Assembly (NCBI RefSeq): GCF_011058255.1
Contig: NZ_JAALFH010000065.1
Location: 19,735-83,734 of the forward strand
Source: Thioalkalivibrio sp. XN8
Lineage (GTDB): Bacteria > Pseudomonadota > Gammaproteobacteria > Steroidobacterales > XN24
Length of the DNA stretch: 64,000 nucleotides
Reading direction: 5' to 3'
The notes under the pieces are model-generated. The model was not told the DNA's origin. It saw nothing but the letters and a program-made list of their open reading frames with translations, and ran no database searches. Below are positions 17,711 through 27,926 of the stretch, one piece after another. The translations under genes and the position numbers were made by a program. Each line of letters starts with the position of its first letter. Position 1 is the first letter of the stretch.

Positions 17711-18034
17711 GACCGCTGCGCGCGGCGATGCAGGCCGGTTCGGAGACGCTGTGAATACATCCCTGTACGCTCGCTCGCACACGTCCCTGTGTGCGAGCGC
17801 CCCGAACCGGCCTGCATCACATCACGCAGCTTCGGTGGCAGCCGCCGAGCCGACCCGGCCCGGGCATCGACCGCAGCGGGAACGACTCGGAGTGGCGGCA
17901 GGGGCTCGCGCTGGTCCTCCGCGCGGCGCTCGCGCACAGGACGTGCGCGAGCGAGCCTACAGGGACGTATTTACGGCGTCCGCGCGGAGGACTGGCGCGA
18001 GTCCCTGCGGCCTGCATCGCAGCGCGCAGCGGTC
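17711..18034. repeat. Composite nested inverted-repeat element between xseA and metX
   Basis: This 324-bp stretch holds no gene but strong symmetry. Its ends, 17711-17736 and 18009-18034, are 26-bp inverted repeats with one mismatch. Inside are two copies, in opposite orientation, of a 50-55 bp core (17746-17801 on plus; 17926-17980 on minus) sharing a GAATACATCCCTGTA-type block and a GC-rich hairpin. Each core hairpin is an 11-bp perfect stem: 17772-17782 with 17789-17799, and 17927-17937 with 17943-17953. Each core is flanked by its own arms: a 17-bp perfect pair (17727-17743 with 17802-17818) and a 27-bp pair with three mismatches (17900-17926 with 17980-18006). The element separates convergent xseA and metX. 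Confidence 0.9.
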
Positions 18035-18050
18035 GCCGGGGCACGGAGCG

Positions 18051-19208
18051 TCAGGCGCGGTCGAAGTACCGGGCGATCACCGGCCGGAAGCGGTCCATGT
18101 CCACCAGGAACGAGTCGTGGCCCTGCAGCGAGGGCAGCCCGACGAACTCGACCTCGCGGCCCGGCTGCTCCAGGCATTCTGCCAGCTGCTCCTGCTCGTG
18201 CAGCGGGAACAGGAAGTCGGTCTCGACGCCGACCACCAGCGCGCGCTCGATGCCGGGCTTGGAGAGCTCGGTGGCGATGCAGCCGCTGTGCTCCGCCACG
18301 TCGAACAGGTCCATCGCGCGCGAAAGATAGAGATAGCAGTTCGGGTCGAACTGGCCGATGAACTTGTTGGCGTGGTGCTCGAGGTAGGACTCGACCTCGA
18401 AATCGATGCCGAACTGGTCGCCCGACTCATGCTCGCCGGCGGCCCGCTCGCGGCCGAAGCGGTTGTCCCACTCCTCGGCCGAACGATAGGTGATCATGCC
18501 GAGCTTGCGCGCCAGGCGCATGCCCCGGAGCGGCGGCTGGTCGGGCGCGTAATCACCGCCGCGCCAGTCCGGGTCGGAGCGGATGATCTCGCGCTGCAGG
18601 GACCGCAGGGCAATGGCGAAGGCTGGCGCGCGCGCCGCCGAGGAGATCGCCACCAGCCCGCGGCTCAGCTCCGGGAACAGCACGCAGAAAGCCAGCGCCG
18701 TCATGCCGCCCAGCGACGGGCCGATCACCGTGTGCAGCTTGCTGATGCCGAGGTGGCGCACCACTTCCCTGCCCGCAGCGGCGATGTCCTCGACCGTCAG
18801 CACCGGGAAACTCAGCCGATAGGGCTCGCCCGTACGCGGGTCGATGGAGGCGGGGCCGGTGCTGCCGAAGCAGCTGCCCAGCGAGTTGACGCAGATCACG
18901 AAGTAGTGCCGCGTGTCGATCGGCCGGCCGAGGCCGACCATCTCTTCCCACCAGCCGGGCGAGGTGTCGGCCGGGGACGAGGCGGCGTGCGCCGAGGGCG
19001 AGAGGCCCGTGAACAGCAGCACGGCGTTCGAGGCGTCGGCGTTCAGCTCGCCCCAGGTCTCGTAGGCCACGTCCAGGCGCGGCAGCACGCCGCCCCGGTG
19101 CATCTGGAACGGCCGCTCGATGCGCACGAAGCGGCGCGCGCCGGTGGCCGAGCGCGCCTCGGTGGGCGTGAAGGCGGGGGGCTTGATGATCTTGCTGCCT
19201 GGTTCCAT
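18051..19208 (-). CDS. metX: Homoserine O-acyltransferase MetX
   Basis: The 385-residue alpha/beta-hydrolase-fold enzyme acylates homoserine for methionine synthesis. The nucleophile lies in IGPSLGGM, the catalytic Asp in VGVETDFLFP and the His in LQGHDSFLVD near the C-terminus. Homologues use acetyl-CoA or succinyl-CoA, and some gammaproteobacterial MetX-like enzymes act on serine; the GLSPSAHAA segment here does not let me choose. The start at 19208 has GAGGAG before it. It lies 10 bp downstream of der in the same direction, at the end of a long co-directional run. No metW partner follows. Confidence 0.9.
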   Translation of the reverse strand: MEPGSKIIKPPAFTPTEARSATGARRFVRIERPFQMHRGGVLPRLDVAYETWGELNADASNAVLLFTGLSPSAHAASSPADTSPGWWEEMVGLGRPIDTRHYFVICVNSLGSCFGSTGPASIDPRTGEPYRLSFPVLTVEDIAAAGREVVRHLGISKLHTVIGPSLGGMTALAFCVLFPELSRGLVAISSAARAPAFAIALRSLQREIIRSDPDWRGGDYAPDQPPLRGMRLARKLGMITYRSAEEWDNRFGRERAAGEHESGDQFGIDFEVESYLEHHANKFIGQFDPNCYLYLSRAMDLFDVAEHSGCIATELSKPGIERALVVGVETDFLFPLHEQEQLAECLEQPGREVEFVGLPSLQGHDSFLVDMDRFRPVIARYFDRA

Positions 19209-19218
19209 GCCGGACTCC

Positions 19219-20607
19219 TCAGCGGCCTTTCTTCACGTGGCGCAGCATGCGCTGGCGCTTGCGCTGCTGGCGCGGCGTCAGCGGGTTGCGGCGGCCGGCG
19301 TAGGGATTCTCGCCGGAGCGCAATTCGATCCGCACGGGCGTGCCCTGCAGGTGAAAAGCCTTGCGATAGACATTGGCAAGGTACCGCCGGTAGCTGTCCG
19401 GCAGCAACTCCGCCTGGCTGCCGTGGATCACGATCACCGGCGGGTTGCGGCCGCCCTGGTGGGCATAACGCAGCTTGATCCGGCGCCCGCGCGAGAGCGG
19501 CGGCTGGTGCGCCGTGATGGCGTCCTGCAGCACCCGCGTCAGCTCCGGCGTGGGCAGGTCGCGAATCGCGGCCGCGTAGCTCGAGTCCACCAGCGCGAAC
19601 AGGTCGCCGACCCCGGTACCGTGCAGCGCAGAAATGAACTGAATCGGCGCGTAGTCGAGGAATGGCAGTTTCAGCTCCAGCTGGCGCCGCACGGTGTCGC
19701 GCTGGTCGGGCGACAGGCCGTCCCACTTGTTGACCGCGATGACCATCGCCCGGCCGCGCTCGGCCGCGAGGCCCAGCAGGCTGGCGTCCTGGTCGGTGAC
19801 GCCCTCGCGCGCATCGAGCACGGCGATCACGACCGCCGCGGCGTCGATGGCGCCGAGGGTCTTGATGACGCTGAACTTCTCGACGGCCTCGGCGACCCGC
19901 GAACGGCGGCGCACGCCGGCCGTGTCGACCAGGAGATACCGGCGGCCGTCCCGCTCGAACGGGACCTCCACGGCATCGCGGGTAGTGCCGGGCTGGTCGA
20001 AAGCAACGAGCCGCTCCTGCCCGATCATCCGGTTGATCAGGGTCGACTTGCCGACATTGGGGCGGCCGATAACCGCCACCCGGACGCCTTCCTCGCGCGC
20101 GTCCGCCTCCTCCTCCGGCGGGAACGGCGCCAGGACTTCGTCCATCAGCGCCCGGACGTTGTCGCCGTGCGCTGAGGAGACGACCGCAGGCTCCCCCAGC
20201 CCGAGCCGATGGAACTCCGCGCCGATCACCTCGGGCGCCTGGCCCTCGGCCTTGTTCACCACCAGCGTGACGGCGCAGCCGCGGCGGCGCAGCAGGTCGG
20301 CGACCTGCTCGTCCGCCGCCGCCAGGCCTTCGCGGCCGTCCACCATGAACAGCACTACGTCGGCCTCGTCCAGCGCGCGCAGCGTCTGGCGGGCCATCAG
20401 GCCGTCGAGCTGGTCGGCGGCGCCGCTGAGGCCGCCGGTGTCGACGACGATGTAGGGCACCGGCCCGATGCGGCCGTAGCCGTACTGGCGGTCGCGGGTC
20501 AGCCCGGGCAGGTCGGCGACCAGCGCATCCCGGGTCCGGGTGAGGAAGTTGAACAGCGTGGACTTGCCGACGTTCGGCCTGCCCACCAGCGCGACGACGG
20601 GAAGCAT
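19219..20607 (-). CDS. der: Ribosome biogenesis GTPase Der
   Basis: The 462-residue protein has two tandem Era-type GTPase domains, each with a [10 protein letters not shown]-loop (starting near residues 8 and 180), DTGG and DTAG switch II motifs, and NKAE and NKWD specificity motifs. A KH-like C-terminal domain and a basic tail ([17 protein letters not shown]) follow. Der is required for 50S subunit maturation. It lies 13 bp after bamB, the usual gammaproteobacterial order. Confidence 0.98.
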   Translation of the reverse strand: MLPVVALVGRPNVGKSTLFNFLTRTRDALVADLPGLTRDRQYGYGRIGPVPYIVVDTGGLSGAADQLDGLMARQTLRALDEADVVLFMVDGREGLAAADEQVADLLRRRGCAVTLVVNKAEGQAPEVIGAEFHRLGLGEPAVVSSAHGDNVRALMDEVLAPFPPEEEADAREEGVRVAVIGRPNVGKSTLINRMIGQERLVAFDQPGTTRDAVEVPFERDGRRYLLVDTAGVRRRSRVAEAVEKFSVIKTLGAIDAAAVVIAVLDAREGVTDQDASLLGLAAERGRAMVIAVNKWDGLSPDQRDTVRRQLELKLPFLDYAPIQFISALHGTGVGDLFALVDSSYAAAIRDLPTPELTRVLQDAITAHQPPLSRGRRIKLRYAHQGGRNPPVIVIHGSQAELLPDSYRRYLANVYRKAFHLQGTPVRIELRSGENPYAGRRNPLTPRQQRKRQRMLRHVKKGR

Positions 20608-20620
20608 GGGACCGGAGGCC

Positions 20621-21784
20621 TCAGCCCCGCGGCTCCGTGCGCAGCGCGTACACGCGGTCTTCTTCGTCCTGCGCGATCAGCAGCTCGCCGCCGCTGACCG
20701 GCGCAGTGATGAAGGACGCGTCCCCGGCGCGGTGGCGCGCCTGCAGGCGGCCGCTGATCGGGTCCAGCCAGTGCAGCCAGCCCTCGAAGTCGCCCACGAC
20801 CACGCTCTGGCCGTGCGGCGTCGGCGCCGTGAGCCGGCGCAGCCGCAGCGCGTCCTGGCGCCACAGCTCCCCCCCGCTGGCGCGGCTCATGCCGACCACT
20901 TCGCTCTCGTCGGTCGTAACGTAGAGGCTGGTCCAGTCCACGCCCAGCCCCTTGTGGCTGGACATCTCGTTGGCCCACAGCAGCTGGCCGGTCTCCAGCG
21001 ACAGGCTGACCACGCGGCCCTGGTAGCCGACGGCAAACACGTCCGGCGGGACGATCTGGGGCGTCGCGTCGACGTCCGCCAGCCGCTCGATTTCCGTGCG
21101 CCCGCGCCCGATCGCGATGGTCTGCTCCCAGCGCTGCTCGCCGTCGCGCAGGTCGTAAGCCGCGACGCGGCCGTTGTCGAAACCGCTGACGACCAGCCCG
21201 CCACCGGTGGCGGGTGCTCCCGTGCCGCGCAGGGTCAGGCGCGGCGGGCGCTGCTCGGCCGCCCAGATCTCCTCGCCGGTGTCCGGCGCCAGCGCCCGCA
21301 GGTACCCGTCCACGCTGCGCACGACGACCGCCTGCGCCGTCACCGCCGGGCTGGCCAGCACCTCGCCCGACAACTGCGCCTGCCAGCGGACCGAACCGTC
21401 GCCGGCGTCGAGCGCGATGACCATGCCGTCGCTGCCGCCGACCGCCACCAGCCCGAAACCGGCGGCCGGGCCGGCAGCCAGCGCGACGTCGGTCTCGGTC
21501 GTCCAGAGCCGGTCGCCGCTTTCGAGATCGAGGGCGTGCACGCGGCCGTCGCGCCCGGCGACGTACACCCGGCCGCCTTCCACGGCCGGCCGCAAGGCCA
21601 GGCCCAGGCGCTCGGCGCCCGACCCGGCGCGGAATTCCCACGCCTCGCGGACCTCCAGGGTCGCCTCGAACTCGACCAGCTCCGCCGGCGGCTCGATCGG
21701 CTCGTCGTCCCCGCCGAAGATGCCGCAGCCGCCCAAGGACAGCAGCGCGAGACAGCCCAGCGCAATGCCGGGACGCAGCGTCAC
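20621..21784 (-). CDS. bamB: Outer membrane assembly lipoprotein BamB
   Basis: The 387-residue lipoprotein (lipobox SLGGC, Cys20) is an eight-bladed PQQ-like beta-propeller with repeated blade motifs such as [15 protein letters not shown] and [14 protein letters not shown]. BamB binds BamA POTRA domains and helps deliver outer-membrane proteins. The start is GTG, overlapping the yfgM stop by four bases (GTGA). The order yfgM-bamB-der is conserved in gammaproteobacteria. Confidence 0.95.
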   Translation of the reverse strand: MTLRPGIALGCLALLSLGGCGIFGGDDEPIEPPAELVEFEATLEVREAWEFRAGSGAERLGLALRPAVEGGRVYVAGRDGRVHALDLESGDRLWTTETDVALAAGPAAGFGLVAVGGSDGMVIALDAGDGSVRWQAQLSGEVLASPAVTAQAVVVRSVDGYLRALAPDTGEEIWAAEQRPPRLTLRGTGAPATGGGLVVSGFDNGRVAAYDLRDGEQRWEQTIAIGRGRTEIERLADVDATPQIVPPDVFAVGYQGRVVSLSLETGQLLWANEMSSHKGLGVDWTSLYVTTDESEVVGMSRASGGELWRQDALRLRRLTAPTPHGQSVVVGDFEGWLHWLDPISGRLQARHRAGDASFITAPVSGGELLIAQDEEDRVYALRTEPRG

Positions 21785-22443
21785 GAAGTCTCGCTCCCCT
21801 CGGCCGCAGCGGGGCCGAGCGACTGCAGCTTGAGCTGCACCAGCGCCTCGTCGATCACGCCGGGATGTTCCGCCGCGTCGGCCAGGGCAGCCTCGTATGC
21901 TGCGCGCGCGCCCGCCGTGTCGCCCTGGCGGGCGAGCACGTCGCCCTCGATCTCGCGCAGGGCGGCGGCAAATACGCCGGGCTGCCCCCCGCGCGCCACC
22001 TCGAGCGCCCGCTCGAGTTCGCCGGCCGCCAGCAGCGCCCGCGCCATGCGCAGGCGCGCGACCAGCCGCAGCTGGGGGTCATCGGCTTCGTCCAGCACCT
22101 GCTGGAGCTGGTCGACGGCCGGACCGAACTCGCCGGCCCGGGCCAGCACGCCGGCCAGCGCCAGGCGCGCATGCTGCACGTAGGGCGAACCCGAGTGGCC
22201 CGACTCGAGCTGCTCCAGCCCGAGGCGCACCTCGTCGGCCCGCTCTTCCATGGCGGCCTCGGAGACGACCGAGTAGATCGCCGCCGCCTGCTCGGCCCGC
22301 TGCAGCTGGTAGCCCTGCCACCAGTTCCAGCCGGCCAGGGCCAGCAGCCCGCCGCCGACGCCGACGATGATCCAGGCGCCGTTCTCCTTCCACCACTGGC
22401 GGATCCGGTCGACCTGTTCGCGTTCACTCAAAAACTCGTCCAC
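21781..22443 (-). CDS. yfgM: YfgM family ancillary SecYEG translocon protein
   Basis: The 220-residue protein begins with a cytoplasmic segment (SEREQVDRIRQWWKENG), a single membrane helix (about 20-42) and a periplasmic TPR-like domain. This is the YfgM layout; YfgM associates with SecYEG and PpiD. The start is a GTG at 22443, preceded by GGAGAAA. It sits between hisS and bamB as in E. coli. Confidence 0.92.
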   Translation of the reverse strand: MDEFLSEREQVDRIRQWWKENGAWIIVGVGGGLLALAGWNWWQGYQLQRAEQAAAIYSVVSEAAMEERADEVRLGLEQLESGHSGSPYVQHARLALAGVLARAGEFGPAVDQLQQVLDEADDPQLRLVARLRMARALLAAGELERALEVARGGQPGVFAAALREIEGDVLARQGDTAGARAAYEAALADAAEHPGVIDEALVQLKLQSLGPAAAEGSETS

Positions 22444-22489
22444 TTCTTTCTCCGTCGCCGGTCTGCACCCGGCGCTGCCCTGCGATTCT

Positions 22490-23761
22490 TCAGCCGCGCC
22501 CGGGCGCGACCCCTTGCGCCAGGCGCTCCACCAGCACCCCGCGCGTAACTACTTCCTGCTCCGCTGCACTCCGCAGCGGCTTGACCACGATGCCGTCGGC
22601 GGCGAGCTCCTCGGCGCCGAGGATCAGCGCCAGCTCGGCGCCGCTCCGGTCCGCCTTCTTCATCGCCGACTTGAGCGAACCGCCGCCGCAATGGACCTGC
22701 AGGCGCAGCCCCGGCACCCGGTCGCGCAGCGCCTCGGCGAGAGCGAGCGCATGCGGTTCCGTCCCCAGCGGCACGAGATAGGCATGCGGCGCGGCCGGTG
22801 GCGGTGCCAGCCCGGCCACCAGCTCGACCAGCCGCTCCATGCCGAGCGCCCAGCCGATCGCCGGCGTCGGCCGGCCGCCGAGCTGTTCCACCAGGGTGTC
22901 GTAGCGCCCGCCGCTGCACACCGCCGCCTGGGCGCCGAGCCGGTCCGTCAGCCACTCGAAGACCGTGCGGCTGTAATAGTCCAGTCCCCGCACCAGCCGC
23001 GGGTTGACGCGATAGGCGACGCCCGCCGCCTCCAGCGCCGCCCGGAGCTGCGCGTAGTGCTCGGCGGACTCGCTGTCGAGATGGTCCGTGATCACGGGGG
23101 CGCCCGCCACCACGGCCTGCATCTGGGGGTTCTTGCTGTCGAGGATGCGCAGCGGGTTCTGGCCGAGGCGGCGCAGGCTGTCCTCGTCCAAGGCGGCCCG
23201 ATGGTCATTGAAATATTCGACCAGCAGCTCGCGGTAGGCGCGGCGCGACTCGGTGGTCCCGAGCGAGTTCAGCTCCAGCTGCAGGCCTTCCAGGCCCAGG
23301 ACGCGCCACAGGCGCGCCGACATCAGGATCAGCTCGGCGTCGATGTCCGGCCCGGCGAAGCCGAGCGCCTCGGCGCCGATCTGGTGAAACTGTCGGTAGC
23401 GCCCCTTCTGCGGCCGCTCGTAGCGGAACATCGGGCCCGCGTACCACAGGCGCTGCTGCTGGTTGTGGATCAGCCCATTGCTGATGGCCGCGCGCACGCA
23501 GCTCGCGGTCGCTTCCGGCCGCAGGCTGAGGTGGTCGCCGTTACGGTCGGTGAAGCTGTACATTTCCTTCTCGACGATGTCGGTGACTTCGCCGATGGAG
23601 CGGCTGAAAAGTTCGGTACGCTCGACCAGGGGCACCCGCAGCTCGCGGTAGCCGTAGGCGGCGAAGACGGCGCGCGCGGCCGCCTCCACCCACTGCCAGG
23701 TGGCGGTGCTCTCGGGCAGGATGTCGTTCATGCCCCGGATGGGCTGGACGGCCTTGCTCAT
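22490..23761 (-). CDS. hisS: Histidine--tRNA ligase
   Basis: The 423-residue class II synthetase charges tRNA-His. Motif 2 (around [22 protein letters not shown]), the histidine-specific [14 protein letters not shown] segment, and the motif 3 region GGGRYD-like SGGRYDTL are present, with a C-terminal anticodon-binding domain. The open frame runs further upstream, but the ATG at 23761 ([16 protein letters not shown]) is the family start. Confidence 0.97.
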   Translation of the reverse strand: MSKAVQPIRGMNDILPESTATWQWVEAAARAVFAAYGYRELRVPLVERTELFSRSIGEVTDIVEKEMYSFTDRNGDHLSLRPEATASCVRAAISNGLIHNQQQRLWYAGPMFRYERPQKGRYRQFHQIGAEALGFAGPDIDAELILMSARLWRVLGLEGLQLELNSLGTTESRRAYRELLVEYFNDHRAALDEDSLRRLGQNPLRILDSKNPQMQAVVAGAPVITDHLDSESAEHYAQLRAALEAAGVAYRVNPRLVRGLDYYSRTVFEWLTDRLGAQAAVCSGGRYDTLVEQLGGRPTPAIGWALGMERLVELVAGLAPPPAAPHAYLVPLGTEPHALALAEALRDRVPGLRLQVHCGGGSLKSAMKKADRSGAELALILGAEELAADGIVVKPLRSAAEQEVVTRGVLVERLAQGVAPGRG

Positions 23762-23775
23762 GCCCGGATCACGCT

Positions 23776-24735
23776 TCAGCCGGTGCCGCCGCCGACGGTC
23801 AGCCGCGCGGTGCCGTTGCGCGTCGCGGCCTGCCGCACGGCCACCGGCTCGTCGTCTACCGTCAGGCGCACGCCCTCCGCGTTGCCGAGGAACACCGCCA
23901 GGGGCGGCACGCCGCTCAATCGCGCCACATCGCCCGCGCGATACAGGCGGTAAGCCAGGCGCTGCTCCCGGGCGTCGGTGACCTCGACCCAGCAGTCCTC
24001 GGTGAACTCGAAGCGGAGCTGCGCCATGACCGGCAGCTCGAGCGCCGGCGCCGGCCGCGCCGGCGTCTCGGCCAGGGCTTCCGGCCGCACCGGCGCCTCT
24101 GCCACGGCTGCCGGAAGGACAGGTGCCTGAGCCACGGCTCCGGGGAGGGCTGCCCCGGTCGCTGCCGGCGGCTCGTCCGCCGGGCTTTCCGCCGGCGTCG
24201 CGACCACGAGTTCCGTCGTCTCCGCGGCGCTCACCGGCGGCGCCTGCTCGGCCTCTGCCAGGCCCTGGGGCAGCCCGGCCGGCTCCTCCGCCAGCGGGAG
24301 GGGCGCCGGCTCCCCGGCCGGGCGCACGGTCCACCACGCCAGGGCCATCACCGCGGCGACCATCACCGCGCCGGTCGCCGGCCCGGCCCATCCCGGCATA
24401 CCGGTCCGCGGCAAGCGCCCGGGCGGCAGCGCCGGCAGGATTTCCGCCGGGTGCCTGGCGCCTGACGCCGTGGCATAAGCGTCGACCAGCTCGTCCGCAG
24501 GCAGGTTGAGCACGGCTGCAGCGCGGCGCAGGAAACCGCGGACGAACACCTCGCCGCCGAAACCCTCGTACGCGTCGGCCTCCAGCGCCTGCAGGCGCAG
24601 GAGCGGCAGGCACATCTCGCCCGCGAGCCGCTCCTGGTTCCAGCCCGCCCGTTCCCGGGCCGCGCGCAGGCGCTGCCCCGCGGTTTCAGGCGCCGTCGCG
24701 GCGTGCTCCTGGTGGCTTGCGTTGTCTTCGTTCAT
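23776..24735 (-). CDS. rodZ: RodZ family cytoskeletal/HTH membrane protein
   Basis: The 319-residue protein has an N-terminal Xre-type HTH (about 20-70: [21 protein letters not shown]), one membrane helix (117-138), an Ala/Pro-rich periplasmic linker (about 145-235) and a C-terminal DUF4115 beta domain. RodZ links MreB to the elongasome. It lies between pilW and hisS, the standard location. The ATG overlaps the pilW stop by four bases. Confidence 0.92.
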   Translation of the reverse strand: MNEDNASHQEHAATAPETAGQRLRAARERAGWNQERLAGEMCLPLLRLQALEADAYEGFGGEVFVRGFLRRAAAVLNLPADELVDAYATASGARHPAEILPALPPGRLPRTGMPGWAGPATGAVMVAAVMALAWWTVRPAGEPAPLPLAEEPAGLPQGLAEAEQAPPVSAAETTELVVATPAESPADEPPAATGAALPGAVAQAPVLPAAVAEAPVRPEALAETPARPAPALELPVMAQLRFEFTEDCWVEVTDAREQRLAYRLYRAGDVARLSGVPPLAVFLGNAEGVRLTVDDEPVAVRQAATRNGTARLTVGGGTG

Positions 24736-25475
24736 CGCTCGAGCCTCCCGGCCTCGGCCGAATCGGGAAAGTCCTGCAACAGGCGGCGCGTATACGCCGC
24801 GGCCGCCTGGTGGTCGCCGGCCGCCAGCTCGATGCGGCGGCCCAGTTCCAGGCTGTAGGGGGTCGCCGCCCTGAGCGACTCGTAGCGCTGCAGGAAGGCC
24901 CGCGCGTTCAGCGTCTCCCCCTGGGAGAGGCTGAGGTCGGCCAGTTGCAGCAGGGCTTCGGCGTGGTTCCTGTTCACCTCGAGGGCGCGGCGCAGGAACT
25001 GCTCCGCCAGCTCGGGGTCAGGGATGCCGCGGGCGCAGACACCGGCGTTGGTCCAGGCAATCTCGGGCGTGCGGTAAAAGGCGTTCTGCGCGGCACGCCG
25101 GAAATACTCGATCCCCTCGGCACGCTCGCCGCGGCGACACAGGAAGCCGCCGTAATTGTTGACAATGCTGGGATCGTCGGGCGCCAGCTGGGTGGCGCGG
25201 CGCAGGTGCTGGCCGGCCCGGCCCAGGTCGCCGACCCGCTCGTAGAGGATGCCCAGGGCGGCCTGCGCGTCGGCGAAGGAAGGATCCTGCTCGGCAGCCC
25301 GCTCCAGCTTCTCCCGCGCCTCCTGCAGGTCGCCGCGCTGCAGGTAACTGATCCCGAGCTGCACGTTGAAACGCGCGGCGTCGTGGTCGGAAACCTTGGA
25401 GTTGTCCGTGGTGGCGCAGGCGGCCAGCACCGCCATGGCAGCCACCAGCCCGACTCTCGCCAGCCGCTTGTCCAT
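24732..25475 (-). CDS. pilW: Type IV pilus biogenesis/stability lipoprotein PilW (PilF)
   Basis: The 247-residue lipoprotein (lipobox LAAC, Cys20) is built of TPR repeats from about residue 35 onward (FNVQLGISYLQRGDLQEAREKLERA, then further copies). PilW/PilF is the pilotin that brings PilQ secretin to the outer membrane. The ATG at 25475 overlaps the rlmN stop by one base (TGATG). A longer reading frame upstream is a shadow of rlmN. No other pilus gene is in the window. Confidence 0.93.
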   Translation of the reverse strand: MDKRLARVGLVAAMAVLAACATTDNSKVSDHDAARFNVQLGISYLQRGDLQEAREKLERAAEQDPSFADAQAALGILYERVGDLGRAGQHLRRATQLAPDDPSIVNNYGGFLCRRGERAEGIEYFRRAAQNAFYRTPEIAWTNAGVCARGIPDPELAEQFLRRALEVNRNHAEALLQLADLSLSQGETLNARAFLQRYESLRAATPYSLELGRRIELAAGDHQAAAAYTRRLLQDFPDSAEAGRLER

Positions 25476-26581
25476 CAGGAAGCCCTCGCTGTCACGCTCG
25501 CCAGTTTCGACCCCAGCCGATACCGCATGCGGTCGTTGACCTGGCCGGCCAGCTGCCCGCAGGCCGCGTCGATCTCGTCGCCGCGGGTCCGGCGAATCGT
25601 CGTCCGGATGCCCTTGCGCAGCAGGAAGTCGCGGCAGCGCTCGACCACGGCGTCCGGCGAGCGCCGGAATTCCGTGCCCGGGAAGGGATTGAAGGGGATG
25701 AGGTTCACCTTGCCCGGGCGGTGCGACAGCAGCTTCGCCAGCCGGCGCATGTCCGCCTCCCGGTCGTTGACCCCGTCGAGCAACACGTATTCGAACGTGA
25801 TATGGCGGCCGGCGCGCCGCTCGGCATAACGCCAGCAGGCCTCCAGCAGCTCTTCGATCGGATGGCGCCGGTTGATCGGCACCAGCTCGTCGCGCAGCGC
25901 GTCGTCCGCCGCGTGCAGCGAAACAGCCAGGGCCACGTTGCACTCCTCGCCCAGCCGCTCCATCTGCGGCACCAGGCCCGAGGTGCTGACGGTGACCCGC
26001 CGCCGCGACAGGGCGAAGCCGTAGTCGTCCAGCAGCACCTGGATCGCCGGCACCACGTGGCGGTAATTCGCCAGCGGTTCGCCCATGCCCATGAACACCA
26101 CGTTGGTAACGATGCGGTCGGCGTCCGGCTGGTAGCCGAGCTCCCGGTTGGCCAGCCACACCTGCCCGACGATGTCCGCCGTGGCGAGGTTGCGGTTGAA
26201 GCCCTGCTTGCCCGTCGCGCAGAAAGCGCAGTCCATGGCGCAGCCGACCTGGCTGGAGATGCACAGCGTGCCGCGGGCGGGCTCGGGGATGAACACCGTC
26301 TCGATCGCCTGCCCGCCGTCCATCGACAGCATCCACTTGCGGGTGTCGTCCGCGGCATGGTGCATGGAGCGGATGACGGGCGGGCGGATTTCGGCGATCT
26401 CCGCCAGCTGCTCGCGCAGCGCCTTGGAGATGTCGGTCATCAGCGCGAAGTCGTCGATGCCGAAGCGGTACATCCAGCTCATGAGCTGGCGCGCGCGGAA
26501 GGGTTTCTCGCCGAGGCCGACGAAAAACTCTTCCAGTCCCGTGCGGGACAGTCCCAGCAGGTTGATGCGCGCGTCAGTCAT
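25475..26581 (-). CDS. rlmN: 23S rRNA/tRNA adenine-C2 methyltransferase RlmN
   Basis: The 368-residue radical-SAM enzyme methylates A2503 of 23S rRNA and A37 of several tRNAs. The cluster motif [11 protein letters not shown] (CxxxCxxC, near residue 112) is intact. The C-terminal catalytic cysteine lies in EIDAACGQL, and the other methyl-carrying pair is present. It is cotranscribed with ndk and pilW, the typical order. Confidence 0.97.
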   Translation of the reverse strand: MTDARINLLGLSRTGLEEFFVGLGEKPFRARQLMSWMYRFGIDDFALMTDISKALREQLAEIAEIRPPVIRSMHHAADDTRKWMLSMDGGQAIETVFIPEPARGTLCISSQVGCAMDCAFCATGKQGFNRNLATADIVGQVWLANRELGYQPDADRIVTNVVFMGMGEPLANYRHVVPAIQVLLDDYGFALSRRRVTVSTSGLVPQMERLGEECNVALAVSLHAADDALRDELVPINRRHPIEELLEACWRYAERRAGRHITFEYVLLDGVNDREADMRRLAKLLSHRPGKVNLIPFNPFPGTEFRRSPDAVVERCRDFLLRKGIRTTIRRTRGDEIDAACGQLAGQVNDRMRYRLGSKLASVTARAS

Positions 26582-26597
26582 GGTGGTCCGGCGCGCC

Positions 26598-27029
26598 TCA
26601 GCGGGTGCGCGGGCAGATGTCCGTGCCGGCGAAGAAGAAGGCGATCTCCTGGCGCGCCGTGTCCGGACCGTCGGACCCGTGCACCACGTTCTCCTCGATG
26701 CTGTCGGCGAAGTCGGCGCGGATCGTGCCGGCCTCGGCCTTCTTCGGATCGGTCGCGCCCATGATCTCGCGGTGCTTGAGGATGGCGTTCTCGCCTTCCA
26801 GCACGCTGACCATCACCGGCCCGGAGGTCATGTAGGCGACCAGGTCGTTATAGAACGGCCGCTCGCGGTGCACCGCATAGAAGGCGCCGGCATCGGCCGG
26901 GGACAGGTGCTTCATGCGCGCGGCCACGATCTGCAGGCCGCCGGCCTCGAAGCGGCGATAGACCTCGCCAACCAGGTTTTTCTCTACGCCGTCGGGCTTG
27001 ATGATGGAAAGAGTGCGTTCGATCGCCAT
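26598..27029 (-). CDS. ndk: Nucleoside diphosphate kinase
   Basis: The 143-residue kinase equilibrates nucleoside triphosphates through a phospho-histidine. The active site HGSDGPDTA-type motif is present ([15 protein letters not shown], His near 117), as are the [12 protein letters not shown] opening and the [16 protein letters not shown] segment. Length is standard. Confidence 0.98.
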   Translation of the reverse strand: MAIERTLSIIKPDGVEKNLVGEVYRRFEAGGLQIVAARMKHLSPADAGAFYAVHRERPFYNDLVAYMTSGPVMVSVLEGENAILKHREIMGATDPKKAEAGTIRADFADSIEENVVHGSDGPDTARQEIAFFFAGTDICPRTR

Positions 27030-27161
27030 GGGGTTCCCTTGCTTTGAGTCTTGATTCCGGCTGAAAGTCGTTGCAAAACCGCGTCCTGCGGCCGCAACCT
27101 CATGCCCGCGTCAGGTGCAGGCGCAACGGAATATCTTAAGCCCCGGAACCCGGGCGCACAA

Positions 27162-27485
27162 TCAGACGCTGAAGCTCTCGCCGCAGCCGCATTCGCCCTT
27201 GACGTTCGGATTGCGGAAACGGAAGGCCTCGTTGAGGCCCTGCTTGACGAAATCGACCTCGGTGCCGTCGATCAGGCGCAGGTGCTGGGGATCGACGTAG
27301 ACCCGCACCTGCTGGTCCTCGAACACCACGTCGCCCTCGCGGGTATCGTCGGCGTAGTCGACCACGTAGGCCCAACCCGAGCAGCCGGTGCGCTTGACGC
27401 CCAGGCGGATGCCCAGGCCGCTGCCGCGGCGTGCCAGGTGGTCCTTGACCCGGGTGGCGGCGGATTCGGTCAGGGTGATTGCCAT
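27162..27485 (-). CDS. iscA: Iron-sulfur cluster assembly protein IscA
   Basis: The 107-residue A-type carrier has the three conserved cysteines: Cys35 in TGCSGWAY, and Cys99 and Cys101 in GECGCGESF. It takes part in 4Fe-4S assembly or iron donation. It lies downstream of the iscU-like and iscS genes, with a gap of about 55 bp to the former. hscB, hscA, fdx and iscR of a full ISC operon are not here. Confidence 0.95.
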   Translation of the reverse strand: MAITLTESAATRVKDHLARRGSGLGIRLGVKRTGCSGWAYVVDYADDTREGDVVFEDQQVRVYVDPQHLRLIDGTEVDFVKQGLNEAFRFRNPNVKGECGCGESFSV

Positions 27486-27539
27486 CGGTTCTCGCTCCTC
27501 CTCTCGTCTTGCCCGGCCGCCGGGCGGCCGCGACCCCGA

Positions 27540-27926
27540 TTATGCCTCGGGGCCGGCGCCCATGCAGGCGCGGTAGGCGTCCTCGACCACCAGCAGGCTG
27601 CCGAGCTTGTGCGCCGGGGCTTCCAGCCGGCGGGCCAGCGCGCGCGGATCGATCCAGTCCAGCTCGGTCGTGCGGCGCCCCTCCGCGTGCTCGGCGACCC
27701 ACGACGCGGCCGCGATCACGTGCGGGCAGCCATAGGCACGGAACCGGCATTCCAGGATCCTGCCCTGGCGCACGCGCGCCTCGAATTCGACCCGTGTACC
27801 CCGGGCAATGTTCCCGGCCGCGCCGGTCCGGCGCTCGGACGGAGCCGCCAGGACCCGGCCGTGGCCCGGGGCGCGCTCGAAGCGCTGGCGCACCTCGGCG
27901 GAATAATCGAGCTGGTCGGCGTTCAT
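27540..27926 (-). CDS. IscU-like scaffold protein with degenerate cluster ligands
   Basis: This 128-residue protein aligns with the IscU/NifU-N fold: [20 protein letters not shown] matches the TYGCGSAIASSS region and the C-terminal LVVEDAYRA matches LAEDAIKAA. But of the three cluster cysteines, only the middle one is kept (Cys67). The GAPACGD motif is replaced by GAAGNIA, losing the first Cys and the conserved Asp, and the KIHC motif reads HKLG, losing the third. Cys60 and Cys121 are extra. It therefore probably cannot build a cluster in the classical way. The ATG at 27926 overlaps the iscS stop by four bases, so it is coupled to the desulfurase. A partner or regulatory role for IscS, or a different cluster chemistry, is possible. 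Confidence 0.85.
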   Translation of the reverse strand: MNADQLDYSAEVRQRFERAPGHGRVLAAPSERRTGAAGNIARGTRVEFEARVRQGRILECRFRAYGCPHVIAAASWVAEHAEGRRTTELDWIDPRALARRLEAPAHKLGSLLVVEDAYRACMGAGPEA

